Positions 42,531 through 51,670 of a DNA stretch of 64,000 bases are shown piece after piece (positions within the stretch are counted from its first letter, which is position 1; each line of letters begins with the position of its first letter). The notes below the pieces were generated by a model. The model made no database searches, was not told the origin of the DNA, and saw nothing but the letters and a program-made list of their open reading frames with translations. The translations under genes were made by a program, and so were the position numbers. This DNA is from Aalborgiella sp040079635 (lineage in GTDB: Bacteria > Pseudomonadota > Gammaproteobacteria > Burkholderiales > Burkholderiaceae_C), in contig JBEBJY010000004.1 of NCBI GenBank assembly GCA_040079635.1, positions 32,158 to 96,157 of the forward strand, given 5' to 3'.

Positions 42531-43199
42531 TTACGTATTTAAGAATGCGGGTTCGTCCATAGCCGCATCTTCCAAATGCTGCGCATCGTTCCAACCCACC
42601 AGCGTGAAACCCGTGGGCGTCCACAGCAGCCGGTTGATCACCGCATTGCCCAGCGACCACGTGCGTGGCGCTTGAATGCCTTGACCCGTCGCGGCGCGGT
42701 ACAACACATCCATCACCCCGCCATGGGCGACTAGGGCGATTTGCTCACCCGCGTGGCGTGCTGCTAATGCTTGTGAAGCCTTCAAAATACGGTCGGTAAA
42801 CTGATTCAATGACTCGCCACCTTCTGGTGAAAAGTCTGGATCGCGTTGTCGCCAGCGTTGTGATTGGTCTGGCCACAGTTGCGCAATTTCATCAAAGGTT
42901 TTGCCTTCAAACACGCCAAAACCGCGTTCGCGCAGGCCTTCGTCAGACACGATGGGCACGCTGGTCGATTGAGAGATGGACAGCGCCGTGTCATAAGCGC
43001 GCCACAAATCGCTGCTGTAGATGGCGGCGATTGGCTCATGCACATGGCTTTTGGCCAGCGCTACGCCTAAGCGCTCGGCTTGCTTGCGGCCGTTGTCGTT
43101 CAAACCAATGTCTAACTTACCTTGAATGCGTGTGGCCACATTCCACGCGGTTTCACCGTGGCGGATGGCCAGCACCCGAGTCGCTTGCGCGTTGTTCAT
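42531..43199 (-). CDS. Histidine phosphatase family protein
   Basis: 222 residues with the phosphohistidine motif IRHGETAWN at the N-terminus and the second histidine in LVAHGGVMDVL. It resembles GpmB-like phosphatases or alpha-ribazole phosphatases rather than a glycolytic mutase. Its ATG overlaps the ttcA stop by 4 bp. The substrate is unknown. Confidence 0.85.
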   Translation of the reverse strand: MNNAQATRVLAIRHGETAWNVATRIQGKLDIGLNDNGRKQAERLGVALAKSHVHEPIAAIYSSDLWRAYDTALSISQSTSVPIVSDEGLRERGFGVFEGKTFDEIAQLWPDQSQRWRQRDPDFSPEGGESLNQFTDRILKASQALAARHAGEQIALVAHGGVMDVLYRAATGQGIQAPRTWSLGNAVINRLLWTPTGFTLVGWNDAQHLEDAAMDEPAFLNT

Positions 43200-44125
43200 A
43201 AGCTCACCACCTGCAAACTTGGCATGGATGAGGCAAATGAGGCCGTCGGGAACTCTTCCGCATCAAAGGCTTTGTCACCTTCAGGATCGGCGATTCCAGT
43301 TGCTTTCAAGCCTTTGAAATCAAACTTGCTGCCGTCCATCAAATGCGAGGGCACGACGTTTTGCAGTGCGCTGAACATATTTTCAATCCGCCCTGGGTAC
43401 TTGGTTTGCCACTCGCGCAGCATGTTGCCGACCTGCACGCGCTGCAAGTTTTGTTGGCTGCCGCACAGCGTGCACGGGATGATGGGGAACTGCTGCTGCG
43501 CTGCCCAGCGGACGATGTCTTTTTCGTTCACATACGCCATTGGTCGGATGACGATGTGTTTGCCCGAGTCACTGACTAATTTAGGCGGCATGCCTTTGAG
43601 ACGACCGCCGAAAAACATGTTCAAAAAGAAGGTCTGCAGCATGTCGTCGCGATGGTGCCCCAACGCAATTTTGGTCGCGCCCAGCTCTTCCGCCACGCGG
43701 TACAAAATGCCACGGCGCAAGCGGCTGCATAGGCTGCACATGGTTTTGCCTTCGGGGATAACGCGCTTGACGATGGAATACGTGTCTTGATTCTCAATGT
43801 GAAACGGCACGCCCAGCTTTTTCAGGTACTCGGGCAAGATATGGTCGGGGAAACCAGGTTGCTTTTGGTCCAAATTCACGGCGATCAAGTCGAAATGAAT
43901 CGGTGCGCGCTGCTGCATTTTGAGCAAAATATCCAGCATGGCGTAGCTGTCTTTGCCGCCGCTGACGCAAACCATCACCTTGTCGCCCTCTTCAATCATG
44001 TTGAAGTCCACAATCGCTTGGCCGACATTGCGGCACAGGCGTTTTTCTAGCTTTTGGCTTTCCAACTCAATTTTGCGTTCTTTCTTTTTGTCGATGATTT
44101 CGTCATCTACCCATACTGCGCTCAT
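43196..44125 (-). CDS. ttcA: tRNA 2-thiocytidine(32) biosynthesis protein TtcA
   Basis: 309 residues with the PP-loop SGGKDS (55-60). Cysteines CSLCSRL and PCTLCGSQ bind a Fe-S cluster. It thiolates cytidine 32 in several tRNAs. It lies in a leftward run with folB and the SDR upstream and the phosphatase downstream (ATGA overlap). Confidence 0.95.
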   Translation of the reverse strand: MSAVWVDDEIIDKKKERKIELESQKLEKRLCRNVGQAIVDFNMIEEGDKVMVCVSGGKDSYAMLDILLKMQQRAPIHFDLIAVNLDQKQPGFPDHILPEYLKKLGVPFHIENQDTYSIVKRVIPEGKTMCSLCSRLRRGILYRVAEELGATKIALGHHRDDMLQTFFLNMFFGGRLKGMPPKLVSDSGKHIVIRPMAYVNEKDIVRWAAQQQFPIIPCTLCGSQQNLQRVQVGNMLREWQTKYPGRIENMFSALQNVVPSHLMDGSKFDFKGLKATGIADPEGDKAFDAEEFPTASFASSMPSLQVVSL

Positions 44126-44153
44126 AAATTACTCCAAAAATCTAGTTTTAAAC

Positions 44154-44540
44154 CTACCACTGGCCGGTTTCAATGCGAATCGCCACTTCGCAGTCTTCAA
44201 ATATCTCTAATTTCGCTATTTTCACCCGCACACCGAGCACACCGGGCAGCTGCATAAGCCGGTGGCTGAGTTTGCCAATCAGGCTTTCCAGCAAATTCAC
44301 ATGCTCGGCCGTGCATTCCGCAATGATGATGGCTCGTACCTTGCGGTAATCCAGCACGTGGTTGATGTCGTCATCGCCCGGCAGCAGTGGCTGCAAGCCT
44401 TGGTTTAGCTCCGCATCGACCTGAATCGGCTGTGGATCGCGCTTTTCATGCTCCAAAATACCCAAATTGGCGTCAAAACGAAGCCCCGTCAGCGTCAAAA
44501 TTTGCTGGCCACTGGTGTGAACTGAAGAATTTGCAATCAT
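44154..44540 (-). CDS. folB: Dihydroneopterin aldolase (FolB family)
   Basis: 128 residues: LTLTGLRFDANLGILEHEKRDPQPI and VLDYRKV, and LLESLIGKLSHRL. The start overlaps the SDR stop (ATGA, 44537-44540). The pairing with a FolM-like reductase points to folate or pterin synthesis. It might instead be the related FolX epimerase. Confidence 0.86.
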   Translation of the reverse strand: MIANSSVHTSGQQILTLTGLRFDANLGILEHEKRDPQPIQVDAELNQGLQPLLPGDDDINHVLDYRKVRAIIIAECTAEHVNLLESLIGKLSHRLMQLPGVLGVRVKIAKLEIFEDCEVAIRIETGQW

Positions 44541-45388
44541 TTAGGGCTATCCATCAAAGAAAAATCACGCGCAAAACGCATCAAATGTTGCCCGCCGTCT
44601 ACCAACAAGGTCGTACCGGTGATGGAACGGTTTTCCAGCGCAAAACGCACAGCATCTGCCACATCTTGCGCGGTGGAAGAGCGCCCTAGCGGCGATATTT
44701 TGTGCAGCTCCTGAAACTTTTCGTCGCTGATCATGTGGCTGGTCAGCGTCAACCCAGGTGCCACGCCGATAACTCGGACTAACGGCGCAAGCTCCATCGC
44801 CAGCATCGTATTGGCGGCTTCTAAAGCGGCTTTACTTAAGGTGTAGCTGAAAAAATCGGGGTTTTGGTTCCAAAGTTTTTGGTCTAGCAAATTGACGACC
44901 GCACCTTGCACGGCGCTCTCCCCAGTCTTTTGACGGTCTGAGACATGCTCATGCAACGCCTGCGACAGCAAAATCGCCGCCCCAGTGTTGGTCGCCAAAT
45001 GCTTTTGCATCGCGCCGTAGCTGAAAGTGGCTGCTGCGTCATGCTCAAAAATCGCAGCACTGTTGACCACGGCATCGACACGGCCAAAGTGGGTGATCAC
45101 CTGCGGCAGCAAAGCGCGAACGGCAGCTTCATCGCTCAAATCGCATTGAAATTTAGCGTGATTTGCTTGAAAAACATCATTTCCAGAGGTATTTTCGCCT
45201 ATAGCCAGCGTATTTATTGTCAAGTCAGCTATTGTATTAATAGCATTTTGTTCGCTCGTATGATAATGCACCGCCACCCGCCAGCCGTGTTTTGCCAGCG
45301 TCAGCGCGATCTCGCGCCCCAGCCGCTTGGCTGCGCCGGTGACTAAAACCACAGGTGCGTTTGATGTTGAAGGAGAAATGGTAGACAT
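44537..45388 (-). CDS. SDR family oxidoreductase, pteridine reductase/FolM-like, with an in-frame repeat insert
   Basis: From ATG 45388 the protein has 283 residues. TGAAKRLG is the nucleotide-binding motif and YTLSK the catalytic pair. The end (GTTLLVDGGQHLMRF) and the folB overlap fit a FolM-type dihydromonapterin/dihydrofolate reductase. A dispersed palindromic repeat lies in frame at residues about 48-66 (NAINTIADLTINTLAIGEN), making the segment between the first two strands longer than usual. A GTG start at 45442 is also open but would nearly abut the divergent gene. Confidence 0.82.
   Translation of the reverse strand: MSTISPSTSNAPVVLVTGAAKRLGREIALTLAKHGWRVAVHYHTSEQNAINTIADLTINTLAIGENTSGNDVFQANHAKFQCDLSDEAAVRALLPQVITHFGRVDAVVNSAAIFEHDAAATFSYGAMQKHLATNTGAAILLSQALHEHVSDRQKTGESAVQGAVVNLLDQKLWNQNPDFFSYTLSKAALEAANTMLAMELAPLVRVIGVAPGLTLTSHMISDEKFQELHKISPLGRSSTAQDVADAVRFALENRSITGTTLLVDGGQHLMRFARDFSLMDSPK
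45199..45247 (-). repeat. Dispersed palindromic repeat, copy 9, inside the SDR reading frame
   Basis: On the gene strand, GCTATTAATACAATAGC then TGACTTGA and CAATAAATACGCTGGCTAT: the complete repeat with only a few changes. It is read without a stop. This is the only full-length copy lying inside a coding frame in the window. Confidence 0.85.
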
Positions 45389-45453
45389 GCAGGACAATAT
45401 CGCTTGCTTTGAACAATTCTTAAAACTGTTTTGAATAATCACCCATTTTAACG

Positions 45454-46593
45454 ATGCACCCCGCCTCCGCTACTTCAGTACTTCAAACCCACATTGAATC
45501 CGCCATCAAAACCAATGGCGGTTGGCTGCCGTTTGACCGTTTTATGGAACTGGCGCTGTACGCACCTGGTTTGGGCTACTACGCGAATGACTTGCGGAAA
45601 TTTGGGCTTTTCCCTGCTCAAAATACTGCAAATGGCAGCGATTCCGACTATGGCAGTGACTTTGTAACAGCACCCGAATTAACGCCCTTGTTTGGCCAAA
45701 CCTTTGCCAAACAAATCGCCCAAGCGCTGCAACACACCCAAACCACTGAAATTTGGGAGTTTGGCGCGGGTTCGGGTGCACTGGCGCTGCAATTACTCAG
45801 CGCTTTGGAGCAACTCGGCCAGCCAGTTACCCGCTACACGATTGTGGATTTGTCCGGCTCGTTGAGGCAACGCCAACAAGAAACACTGCTGATTTTTGGC
45901 GACAAAGTGCGTTGGGTCAACGAATTACCTGATGCGATGCAAGGCGTTGTCGTCGGCAATGAGGTGCTGGATGCCATGCCGGTGAAGCTGTTAACCCGAG
46001 TCAAAGGCAGCTGGAACGAACGCGGCGTCATCAATAAGGATGGTCAATTCGACTGGCAAGATCGCCCTACCGAGCTGCGCCCACCGCTAGACATCATGGG
46101 CGAGCACGATTATTTGACCGAAATTCACCCGCAAGCCGAGGCATTCATGCGAACTTTGGCGCATAAATTGACGTCTAGTGCCAAGGGCGGCGCTGCATTT
46201 TTCATCGACTACGGCTTCCCCGAAGCAGAATACTTCCACCCGCAGCGGCACATGGGCACGGTCATGTGCCACCAGGGGCACCAGGCTGATGGCGACCCGC
46301 TGGCGCTGGTAGGGCGCAAAGACATCACGGTGCACGTCAACTTTACGGGCGTGGCTGTGGCTGCTCAGGACGAGAATTTAGCCACTTTGGGCTACACCAG
46401 CCAAGGGCGGTTTTTGTTGAACTGCGGTTTGCATTTAGCGTTAGAAAATGCAGATTTGCCCAACCGAGCGAACGCCATGAAACTCATCAACGAGCATGAA
46501 ATGGGCGAATTGTTCAAGGTCATCGGCTTTTGCACCGGCGAGCCATGGGATGCCATTGGCTTCAGCGCGGGTGACCGGACGCATACTTTATGA
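45454..46593 (+). CDS. MidA/NDUFAF7-type SAM-dependent methyltransferase
   Basis: 379 residues; IWEFGAGSGALALQLL is the SAM site, and PFDRFMELALYAPGLGYY is the conserved N-terminal segment (PMD-type). GNEVLDAMPVKL is typical for the family. The eukaryotic homologue NDUFAF7 methylates a complex I subunit. The bacterial role is less clear. Divergent from the SDR gene. Confidence 0.88.
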   Translation: MHPASATSVLQTHIESAIKTNGGWLPFDRFMELALYAPGLGYYANDLRKFGLFPAQNTANGSDSDYGSDFVTAPELTPLFGQTFAKQIAQALQHTQTTEIWEFGAGSGALALQLLSALEQLGQPVTRYTIVDLSGSLRQRQQETLLIFGDKVRWVNELPDAMQGVVVGNEVLDAMPVKLLTRVKGSWNERGVINKDGQFDWQDRPTELRPPLDIMGEHDYLTEIHPQAEAFMRTLAHKLTSSAKGGAAFFIDYGFPEAEYFHPQRHMGTVMCHQGHQADGDPLALVGRKDITVHVNFTGVAVAAQDENLATLGYTSQGRFLLNCGLHLALENADLPNRANAMKLINEHEMGELFKVIGFCTGEPWDAIGFSAGDRTHTL

Positions 46594-46615
46594 GTTGCTC
46601 AAATAGGTTGTTCTT

Positions 46616-46840
46616 ATGATGTTCCGTTGGGTTTTCTTCGCCATTCTTGCCGTTCTGTTCTTTGCATGGTTGTTTTCAAAACGACTACCTTGGGTAGAAA
46701 AGCTGGGTTTGACGAAGTTGAACAGCGATTTAACATTTCGCGCGTTTGGCAAAGTGAGACACATCCCAGTTACCTACGTGGTTCTTTTGGCGACGGCGGC
46801 GTATTTGTTGCTAGCTTTGTTGTATAAACAATCACCATGA
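46616..46840 (+). CDS. Small membrane protein, DUF2905-like
   Basis: 74 residues with two membrane segments (FRWVFFAILAVLFFAWLF and YVVLLATAAYLLLALLY). The intervening WVEKLGLTKLNSDLTFRAFG resembles DUF2905 proteins. It overlaps the ROK gene start by 4 bp (46837-46840). Function unknown. Confidence 0.75.
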   Translation: MMFRWVFFAILAVLFFAWLFSKRLPWVEKLGLTKLNSDLTFRAFGKVRHIPVTYVVLLATAAYLLLALLYKQSP

Positions 46841-47835
46841 CTGACTTTGCCCCGCCTACCTCCGTTTTTGCTTCACTAACTGGCCTAAAAGCCTGCGTTG
46901 ACTTGGGCGGCACCAAAGTGGCCGTGACGCTGGCCAACAGCACCGGCCTGCACGCCAAGCGCGTTGAGCCGACCGCCAAAGAAGGGCAAAACGACGCTTT
47001 GGCGCTACAAATCATCCGCATGATTGGTGAAAGCTGCGCTGAAGCTGGTTTCAAAACACAAGATATTGATGGCGTGGGCGTTTCCAGCTGCGGGCCGTTT
47101 GTGCTGAACAAAGGTATGGTCGAGCTGGCAGCGCCTAATATTTGCGGCGGCATGGCCGGCAAAGCGCGCGGCCTGCCCAACGACTGGCAAACCGCCCTCT
47201 TAGAAACCCCGCTGCGCGCGCACTTCCCTCATGTCCGCCACATTCGGGTTGAAAACGACGGCATTGGCGCGCTGGAGGCCGAGCGCCGCTGGGGCGCACT
47301 GCAAAACCATGGCAAACCACTGGCCAGCTGCGCCTACGTGACCTGGAGCACCGGCATTGGAACAGGCTTGTGCGTAGACGGCCATGTGCTGCGCGGCAAA
47401 AACGGCAACGCTGGCCACGCAGGGCACATGTTTGTAAGCACCAATAACGATGCGCTTTGCGGTTGCGGCAACATCGGCGATTTGGAAGGCTTGGTCGCTG
47501 GCAACGCGATTCCACGGCGCTTTGAGGCCCAAGGATTCACCGATGCAGCTACACTTTTAATAGCTGCTCAGGCAGGTAATACGCTGGCTACAGGCATAAT
47601 TGATGTTCTATGCGACGATATGGGGCGTGCTTTGTACAACCTCATCGTCACACTGGACTTAGAACGCATTAGTATTGGCGGCAGCGTGTTTTGGCACCAC
47701 CGTGAGTACCTGCTACCCAAACTCCAAGCCGTCATCCAAGGCAAAATGCCAGCGCTGACAGCGACTTGCGAGCTCGTGCCGGCGGGGCTGGGGAATCAGG
47801 TGGGAGATTGGGGTGCGTTGGCGTTGGTGGCTTAA
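46837..47835 (+). CDS. ROK family sugar kinase-like protein
   Basis: 332 residues: ACVDLGGTKVAVTLA phosphate site, VENDGIGALEAE catalytic region, STGIGTGL and CGCGNIGDLEGLV zinc motif (the third cysteine of the usual motif is replaced by Asp). It probably phosphorylates a hexose or derivative. The segment TLLIAAQAGNTLATGII coincides with a diverged copy of the dispersed repeat at 47548-47590. Confidence 0.85.
   Translation: MTDFAPPTSVFASLTGLKACVDLGGTKVAVTLANSTGLHAKRVEPTAKEGQNDALALQIIRMIGESCAEAGFKTQDIDGVGVSSCGPFVLNKGMVELAAPNICGGMAGKARGLPNDWQTALLETPLRAHFPHVRHIRVENDGIGALEAERRWGALQNHGKPLASCAYVTWSTGIGTGLCVDGHVLRGKNGNAGHAGHMFVSTNNDALCGCGNIGDLEGLVAGNAIPRRFEAQGFTDAATLLIAAQAGNTLATGIIDVLCDDMGRALYNLIVTLDLERISIGGSVFWHHREYLLPKLQAVIQGKMPALTATCELVPAGLGNQVGDWGALALVA
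47548..47590 (+). repeat. Diverged repeat-like segment, copy 10, inside the ROK gene
   Basis: GCTACACTTTTAATAGC, TGCTCAGG, CAGGTAATACGCTGGCTA. It is less conserved than other copies, and the encoded residues fit the ROK family without an extra loop, so it may be an old insertion or partly chance. Confidence 0.5.
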
Positions 47836-47858
47836 TAATCAACGCTTAAGCGGGTACG

Positions 47859-48341
47859 CTATGCAGGGTTAGAGCGTAGTGCATACGTCATGCCGTTAAG
47901 CCACAGATACTCTGCGCGCAAAATAGCCTCACCCTTCTCGTCATTAAATGTAAATCCCAGCAAAGCCACGGTCATCCCAGGCTTAATTTCGGGCACTTTC
48001 CAAGCTTGCACGCGTGTCAACGGTGCTAGTTCGATTTCCCATGCTTTATCGCTGCGCTTTGGTATTCCTGCTTTAGCCAACAGCGCAGCGCCTTCTACGG
48101 GGGCGATTTGTGCAGGAACGGGACGACTGGCTAAGTCTGTGGGAATTTTCAAGCCTGTGGGAATGTCTAATACCAGTTCGACATGGGGGTTTTGCCATTT
48201 CACGCTGCGCACTTTGCCTTCAAGATAAATCGGGCGGTCTTGGTCAAAACTGCTCCAGCCATGGTGCGCTTGGGCTGCGTGACTGAAGGTGAGTGACATG
48301 GACAGCAGCGTGCCCGCGAGAAGGAAAGGACGACGATGCAT
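47859..48341 (-). CDS. DUF6152-like periplasmic protein
   Basis: From ATG 48341 (AAGGAG upstream) 160 residues with a signal peptide (PFLLAGTLLSMSLTFSHAAQ). AHHGWSSFD, then PIYLEGKVRSVKWQNPHVEL are family features. Function is not known. It follows a four-helix membrane protein gene by 23 bp. Confidence 0.78.
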   Translation of the reverse strand: MHRRPFLLAGTLLSMSLTFSHAAQAHHGWSSFDQDRPIYLEGKVRSVKWQNPHVELVLDIPTGLKIPTDLASRPVPAQIAPVEGAALLAKAGIPKRSDKAWEIELAPLTRVQAWKVPEIKPGMTVALLGFTFNDEKGEAILRAEYLWLNGMTYALRSNPA

Positions 48342-48364
48342 AGCTTTCTCCTTACTATTTTTGC

Positions 48365-48781
48365 TTAAAACGCAATCCAGCGGCCACAAGCGACCACCGC
48401 AATCCACATGAACGTTGAAGCCAACATTTGAAGTTTGGCCAAAACGTCAAGTTTGTCCAACGAGCCACGCCCGTGAAACCACGCTGCATTGCAAGCCAGC
48501 GTGCATAAAAGCAGCATTTTTATTGTGAACGCGCGATTCGCCAAAAGTTCCTCCGCTTGGGTTGCGAACATCAGCAAGCCCGATGCTGCCGCCATGCAAA
48601 ACCCCAGGGCTACCAAACTTAAGCTGAGCCTAGCCAAGTCTTTGACCGGCAAGCTGATGCCTCTGCCAAACACCCGCAATTCCAGTAACGTGAGGTTGCC
48701 CAGCAGCAAGCCGATGCCCAGAATGTGCACAACACTCAAGGCTGGATAGGCCCATGCATGGGTTCTTAGTTCAGCAAACAT
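48365..48781 (-). CDS. Four-helix membrane protein, family not recognised
   Basis: 138 residues with four likely membrane segments; HILGIGLLLGNLTLLELRVF and FTIKMLLLCTLACNAAWFHG are suggestive of CopD- or cytochrome-like membrane proteins. The paired DUF6152-like gene is 23 bp away, which suggests a joint function that cannot be named. Confidence 0.72.
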   Translation of the reverse strand: MFAELRTHAWAYPALSVVHILGIGLLLGNLTLLELRVFGRGISLPVKDLARLSLSLVALGFCMAAASGLLMFATQAEELLANRAFTIKMLLLCTLACNAAWFHGRGSLDKLDVLAKLQMLASTFMWIAVVACGRWIAF

Positions 48782-48840
48782 GAAAACCTCTTGACTTAGT
48801 TAGTCTTTAAATCATATCCTTTTGAGGCAGTATCAACAAC

Positions 48841-48887
48841 ATAGCAGGCGTATTTATTGCCTAAGTAGCTATTATTTTAATAGCAAA
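48841..48887 (-). repeat. Dispersed palindromic repeat, copy 11
   Basis: Reverse orientation: ATAGCAGGCGTATTTATTG, CCTAAGTA, then GCTATTATTTTAATAGC. Lies between the membrane-protein gene and the TetR gene. Confidence 0.88.
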
Positions 48888-49005
48888 ATTACGCGTCAAT
48901 CGCCTCAAAATTAGCGAAATTACGGGTTTTCCCGCATCAGGGTTAGAAAAAGCCGTCTAAAAGCGATGCATGTCGCCCAAGTGTCATACAATGCTTCAAA
49001 ATAGC

Positions 49006-49017
49006 ACGACCGTTCGT
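49006..49017. promoter_or_regulatory. Operator candidate upstream of the TetR-fatty acid cluster
   Basis: ACGACCGTTCGT is an imperfect palindrome (10 of 12 symmetric), about 47 bp before the TetR start. This pattern resembles TetR-type operators of fatty acid genes in beta-proteobacteria. The regulator probably binds it to control its own gene. Confidence 0.45.
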
Positions 49018-49063
49018 TTTTATTTTTAACCGAATTATTGATCGAAAAATACATCGAATTTAT

Positions 49064-49726
49064 ATGACTCAAATTACCAAATTGCCGTTGCGCCGTACGT
49101 CAGCCGATTCAGCCTCAGCGACAGAGAGTCGCGCCATGCTGAAGGGTCAGCAAACCAAGGCTGCGATTGTGGACGCTGCTATGGGGTTGGCGACGCATTT
49201 GGGGCTGGAGGGCTTGAGCATTGGCGTGGTGGCTGAGGTGACGCAGATGAGCAAGTCTGGCGTGTTTGCGCACTTTGGTTCGCGTGAGGAGTTGCAGATT
49301 TCTGTGATTCGCGAGTATTTCAAGCAGTTTGAACAAGCCGTTTTTTACCCCGCTTTAGAAGCACCGCGCGGGCTGCCGCGCTTGCGGGTGCTGTTTGACA
49401 AGTGGATGCGCTTGGTCGCGGGCGAGGTGCAGGCGGGTTGCATTTTCATCAGCGGTGCGGCAGAGTTTGACGACCGCCCAGGCCCGGTGCGTGATGCACT
49501 GGCGGGTTCGGTCAAAACATGGCTGGCCGCGGTGAACCGTGCCGTGCAGCAAGCCAAAGACATGGGGCATTTGCCGGCAGATTCTGACGAAAACCAGATC
49601 GCTTTTGAATTGCATGGGCTGATTTTGGCGCTGCATTACGAGGCGCGGTTTTTGAAAAATGCAGGTTCTATTGAACGGACCAACACGGGATTCGACCACG
49701 TTTTGGCCAGATATGGCATCAAATAA
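49064..49726 (+). CDS. TetR family transcriptional regulator of fatty acid degradation genes
   Basis: 220 residues with an N-terminal helix-turn-helix (about 35-80: MGLATHLGLEGLSIG, TQMSKSGVFAHFGSREEL) and a C-terminal ligand domain (VFYPALEAPRGLPRL; AGCIFISGAAEFDDRPG). It heads the beta-oxidation genes from 49822 onward, so it is likely to sense an acyl-CoA. The name FadP/FadR-type is inference. Confidence 0.85.
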   Translation: MTQITKLPLRRTSADSASATESRAMLKGQQTKAAIVDAAMGLATHLGLEGLSIGVVAEVTQMSKSGVFAHFGSREELQISVIREYFKQFEQAVFYPALEAPRGLPRLRVLFDKWMRLVAGEVQAGCIFISGAAEFDDRPGPVRDALAGSVKTWLAAVNRAVQQAKDMGHLPADSDENQIAFELHGLILALHYEARFLKNAGSIERTNTGFDHVLARYGIK

Positions 49727-49821
49727 CTAATCATTTTGCACATTGTCAATTAATTTATAAAAAATTTAACTAGCTTTTCCCACTTTATACATTTTTACTT
49801 CTTTTTTCTGGAGATACCGAT

Positions 49822-51618
49822 ATGCCTACTTACACCCCACCCCTGCGTGACATGCAATTTGTGATGCACGAGTTGTTCAACGTCACTGCGGACCTGAAAA
49901 CTATCCCCGCGCATGCAGATATTGATGCGGACACCATCAACGCGGTTTTGGAAGAAGGTGGCAAGTTTGCCTCCGAGGTGATTTTTCCGCTCAACATCAG
50001 CGGCGACGAAGAAGGCTGCAAGTTGGACAATGTGACGCACGCCGTGACCACACCTAAAGGCTTCAAAGAGGCTTACCGCCAATACATTGATGCGGGCTGG
50101 GCTGCACTGAGTGGCGACCCAGAATACGGCGGGCAAGGCTTGCCGCTGGTGGTGAACCAGTGCTTTTACGAAATGATGAACTCGGCCAACCAAGCCTGGA
50201 CCATGTACCCCGGCTTGACGCACGGCGCGCATGCAGCGCTGCACACCCACGGCACGGACGAGCAAAAGAAAACCTATTTGAAAAAAATGACCAGTGGCGA
50301 GTGGACGGGCACGATGTGCTTGACCGAGCCACATTGCGGCACTGACTTGGGTCTGATGCGCACCAAAGCCGAGCCACAGCCCGATGGCAGCTACCGCATC
50401 ACCGGCAACAAGATTTTCATCAGTGCGGGTGAGCACGACATGACGGACAACATCATCCACCTCGTGCTGGCACGCTTGCCGGACGCGCCACCGGGCATCA
50501 AAGGGGTGAGTTTGTTCATCGTGCCTAAATTCATCGTCAAGGCTGACGGCTCTTTGGGCGAGCGCAATGGTATTTACTGCGGTGGTTTGGAGCACAAAAT
50601 GGGTATCCATGGCAATGCGACGGCGCAAATCGTTATCGACAACGCCTATGGCACTATGGTCGGCCAGCCGAACAAGGGCATGCAAGGCATGTTTGTGATG
50701 ATGAACGCCGCACGTTTAGGCGTGGGCAACCAGTCGCTGGGTTTGACCGAAGTGGCGTACCAAAACGCGCTGGCTTACGCCAAGGATCGCATCCAGATGC
50801 GTTCACTCTCAGGCGCGAAGGCCAAAGACAAGCCGGCAGACCCCATCATCGTGCACCCCGATGTGCGCAAAATGCTGCTGACGGCCAAAGCATATGCCGA
50901 AGGTGGCCGTGCGCTGTCCTTATTCTGCGCGGTGCTGTTAGACAAAGCGCATTACCACCCCGACGAAAAAACCCGCAAAGACAGCGACGAGATGTTGTCG
51001 CTGCTGACACCCATCGTCAAAGCCTTTATCACCGACAACGGCCACATCTCTACCAACGCTTGCATGCAGGTGTTTGGCGGCCACGGTTTTATCAAAGAAT
51101 GGGGCATGGAGCAGTTTGTGCGCGACAACCGCATCAACATGATTTATGAGGGCACCAACACCATCCAGTCGCTGGATTTGTTGGGTCGCAAGATTTTGGG
51201 CAACAACGGGGCAACGTTGAAGAAATTTGGCAAGCTGATTGCTGCTTTGGTGGAAGAAGAAGGCGTGAACGAGAAGATGAGCGAGTTCATCAACCCGATT
51301 GCGTATTTGGGCGACAAAGTGACCAAGTTCACCACCGAAATCGGCTTCAAAGGCTTCCAAAACCCAGACGAAGTGGGCGCTGCAGCCGTGGACTACCTGC
51401 GCGTGGTTGGTCACATGGTGTTTGGCTACTTCTGGGCGCGCATGGCACAGGTGGCGTTGCGTGAAATCGCCAATGGCAATACCGACCCGTTCTATGTCGC
51501 TAAATTGCAAACCGCACGTTTCTACTTTGCTCGCTTGTTCCCAGAGACTGCGTCGCTGATGTTGACTGCGCGTACGGGTAGCAAGGTGTTGTTGGATACG
51601 GACGCTGCGCTGGCATAA
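49822..51618 (+). CDS. Acyl-CoA dehydrogenase with C-terminal extension
   Basis: 598 residues: MCLTEPHCGTDLGLMRTKA and IFISAGEHDMTDNIIH FAD-binding stretches; catalytic glutamate E443 in YEGTNTIQSLDLLGRK. It is longer than a 380-residue acyl-CoA dehydrogenase, with a C-terminal extra domain like FadE-type proteins. It introduces the first double bond in beta-oxidation. The long antisense frame over it is a shadow. Confidence 0.95.
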   Translation: MPTYTPPLRDMQFVMHELFNVTADLKTIPAHADIDADTINAVLEEGGKFASEVIFPLNISGDEEGCKLDNVTHAVTTPKGFKEAYRQYIDAGWAALSGDPEYGGQGLPLVVNQCFYEMMNSANQAWTMYPGLTHGAHAALHTHGTDEQKKTYLKKMTSGEWTGTMCLTEPHCGTDLGLMRTKAEPQPDGSYRITGNKIFISAGEHDMTDNIIHLVLARLPDAPPGIKGVSLFIVPKFIVKADGSLGERNGIYCGGLEHKMGIHGNATAQIVIDNAYGTMVGQPNKGMQGMFVMMNAARLGVGNQSLGLTEVAYQNALAYAKDRIQMRSLSGAKAKDKPADPIIVHPDVRKMLLTAKAYAEGGRALSLFCAVLLDKAHYHPDEKTRKDSDEMLSLLTPIVKAFITDNGHISTNACMQVFGGHGFIKEWGMEQFVRDNRINMIYEGTNTIQSLDLLGRKILGNNGATLKKFGKLIAALVEEEGVNEKMSEFINPIAYLGDKVTKFTTEIGFKGFQNPDEVGAAAVDYLRVVGHMVFGYFWARMAQVALREIANGNTDPFYVAKLQTARFYFARLFPETASLMLTARTGSKVLLDTDAALA

Positions 51619-51670
51619 GCACTTAGTCAAGCACTTAGTCAGCTTGTTTAACCATCCCAAAGGATCAATT

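Noticed and set aside
49795..50685. Antisense open frame of 296 residues across the acyl-CoA dehydrogenase gene
   Set aside because: It mirrors a strongly supported gene, has no recognisable domain and reflects codon bias.
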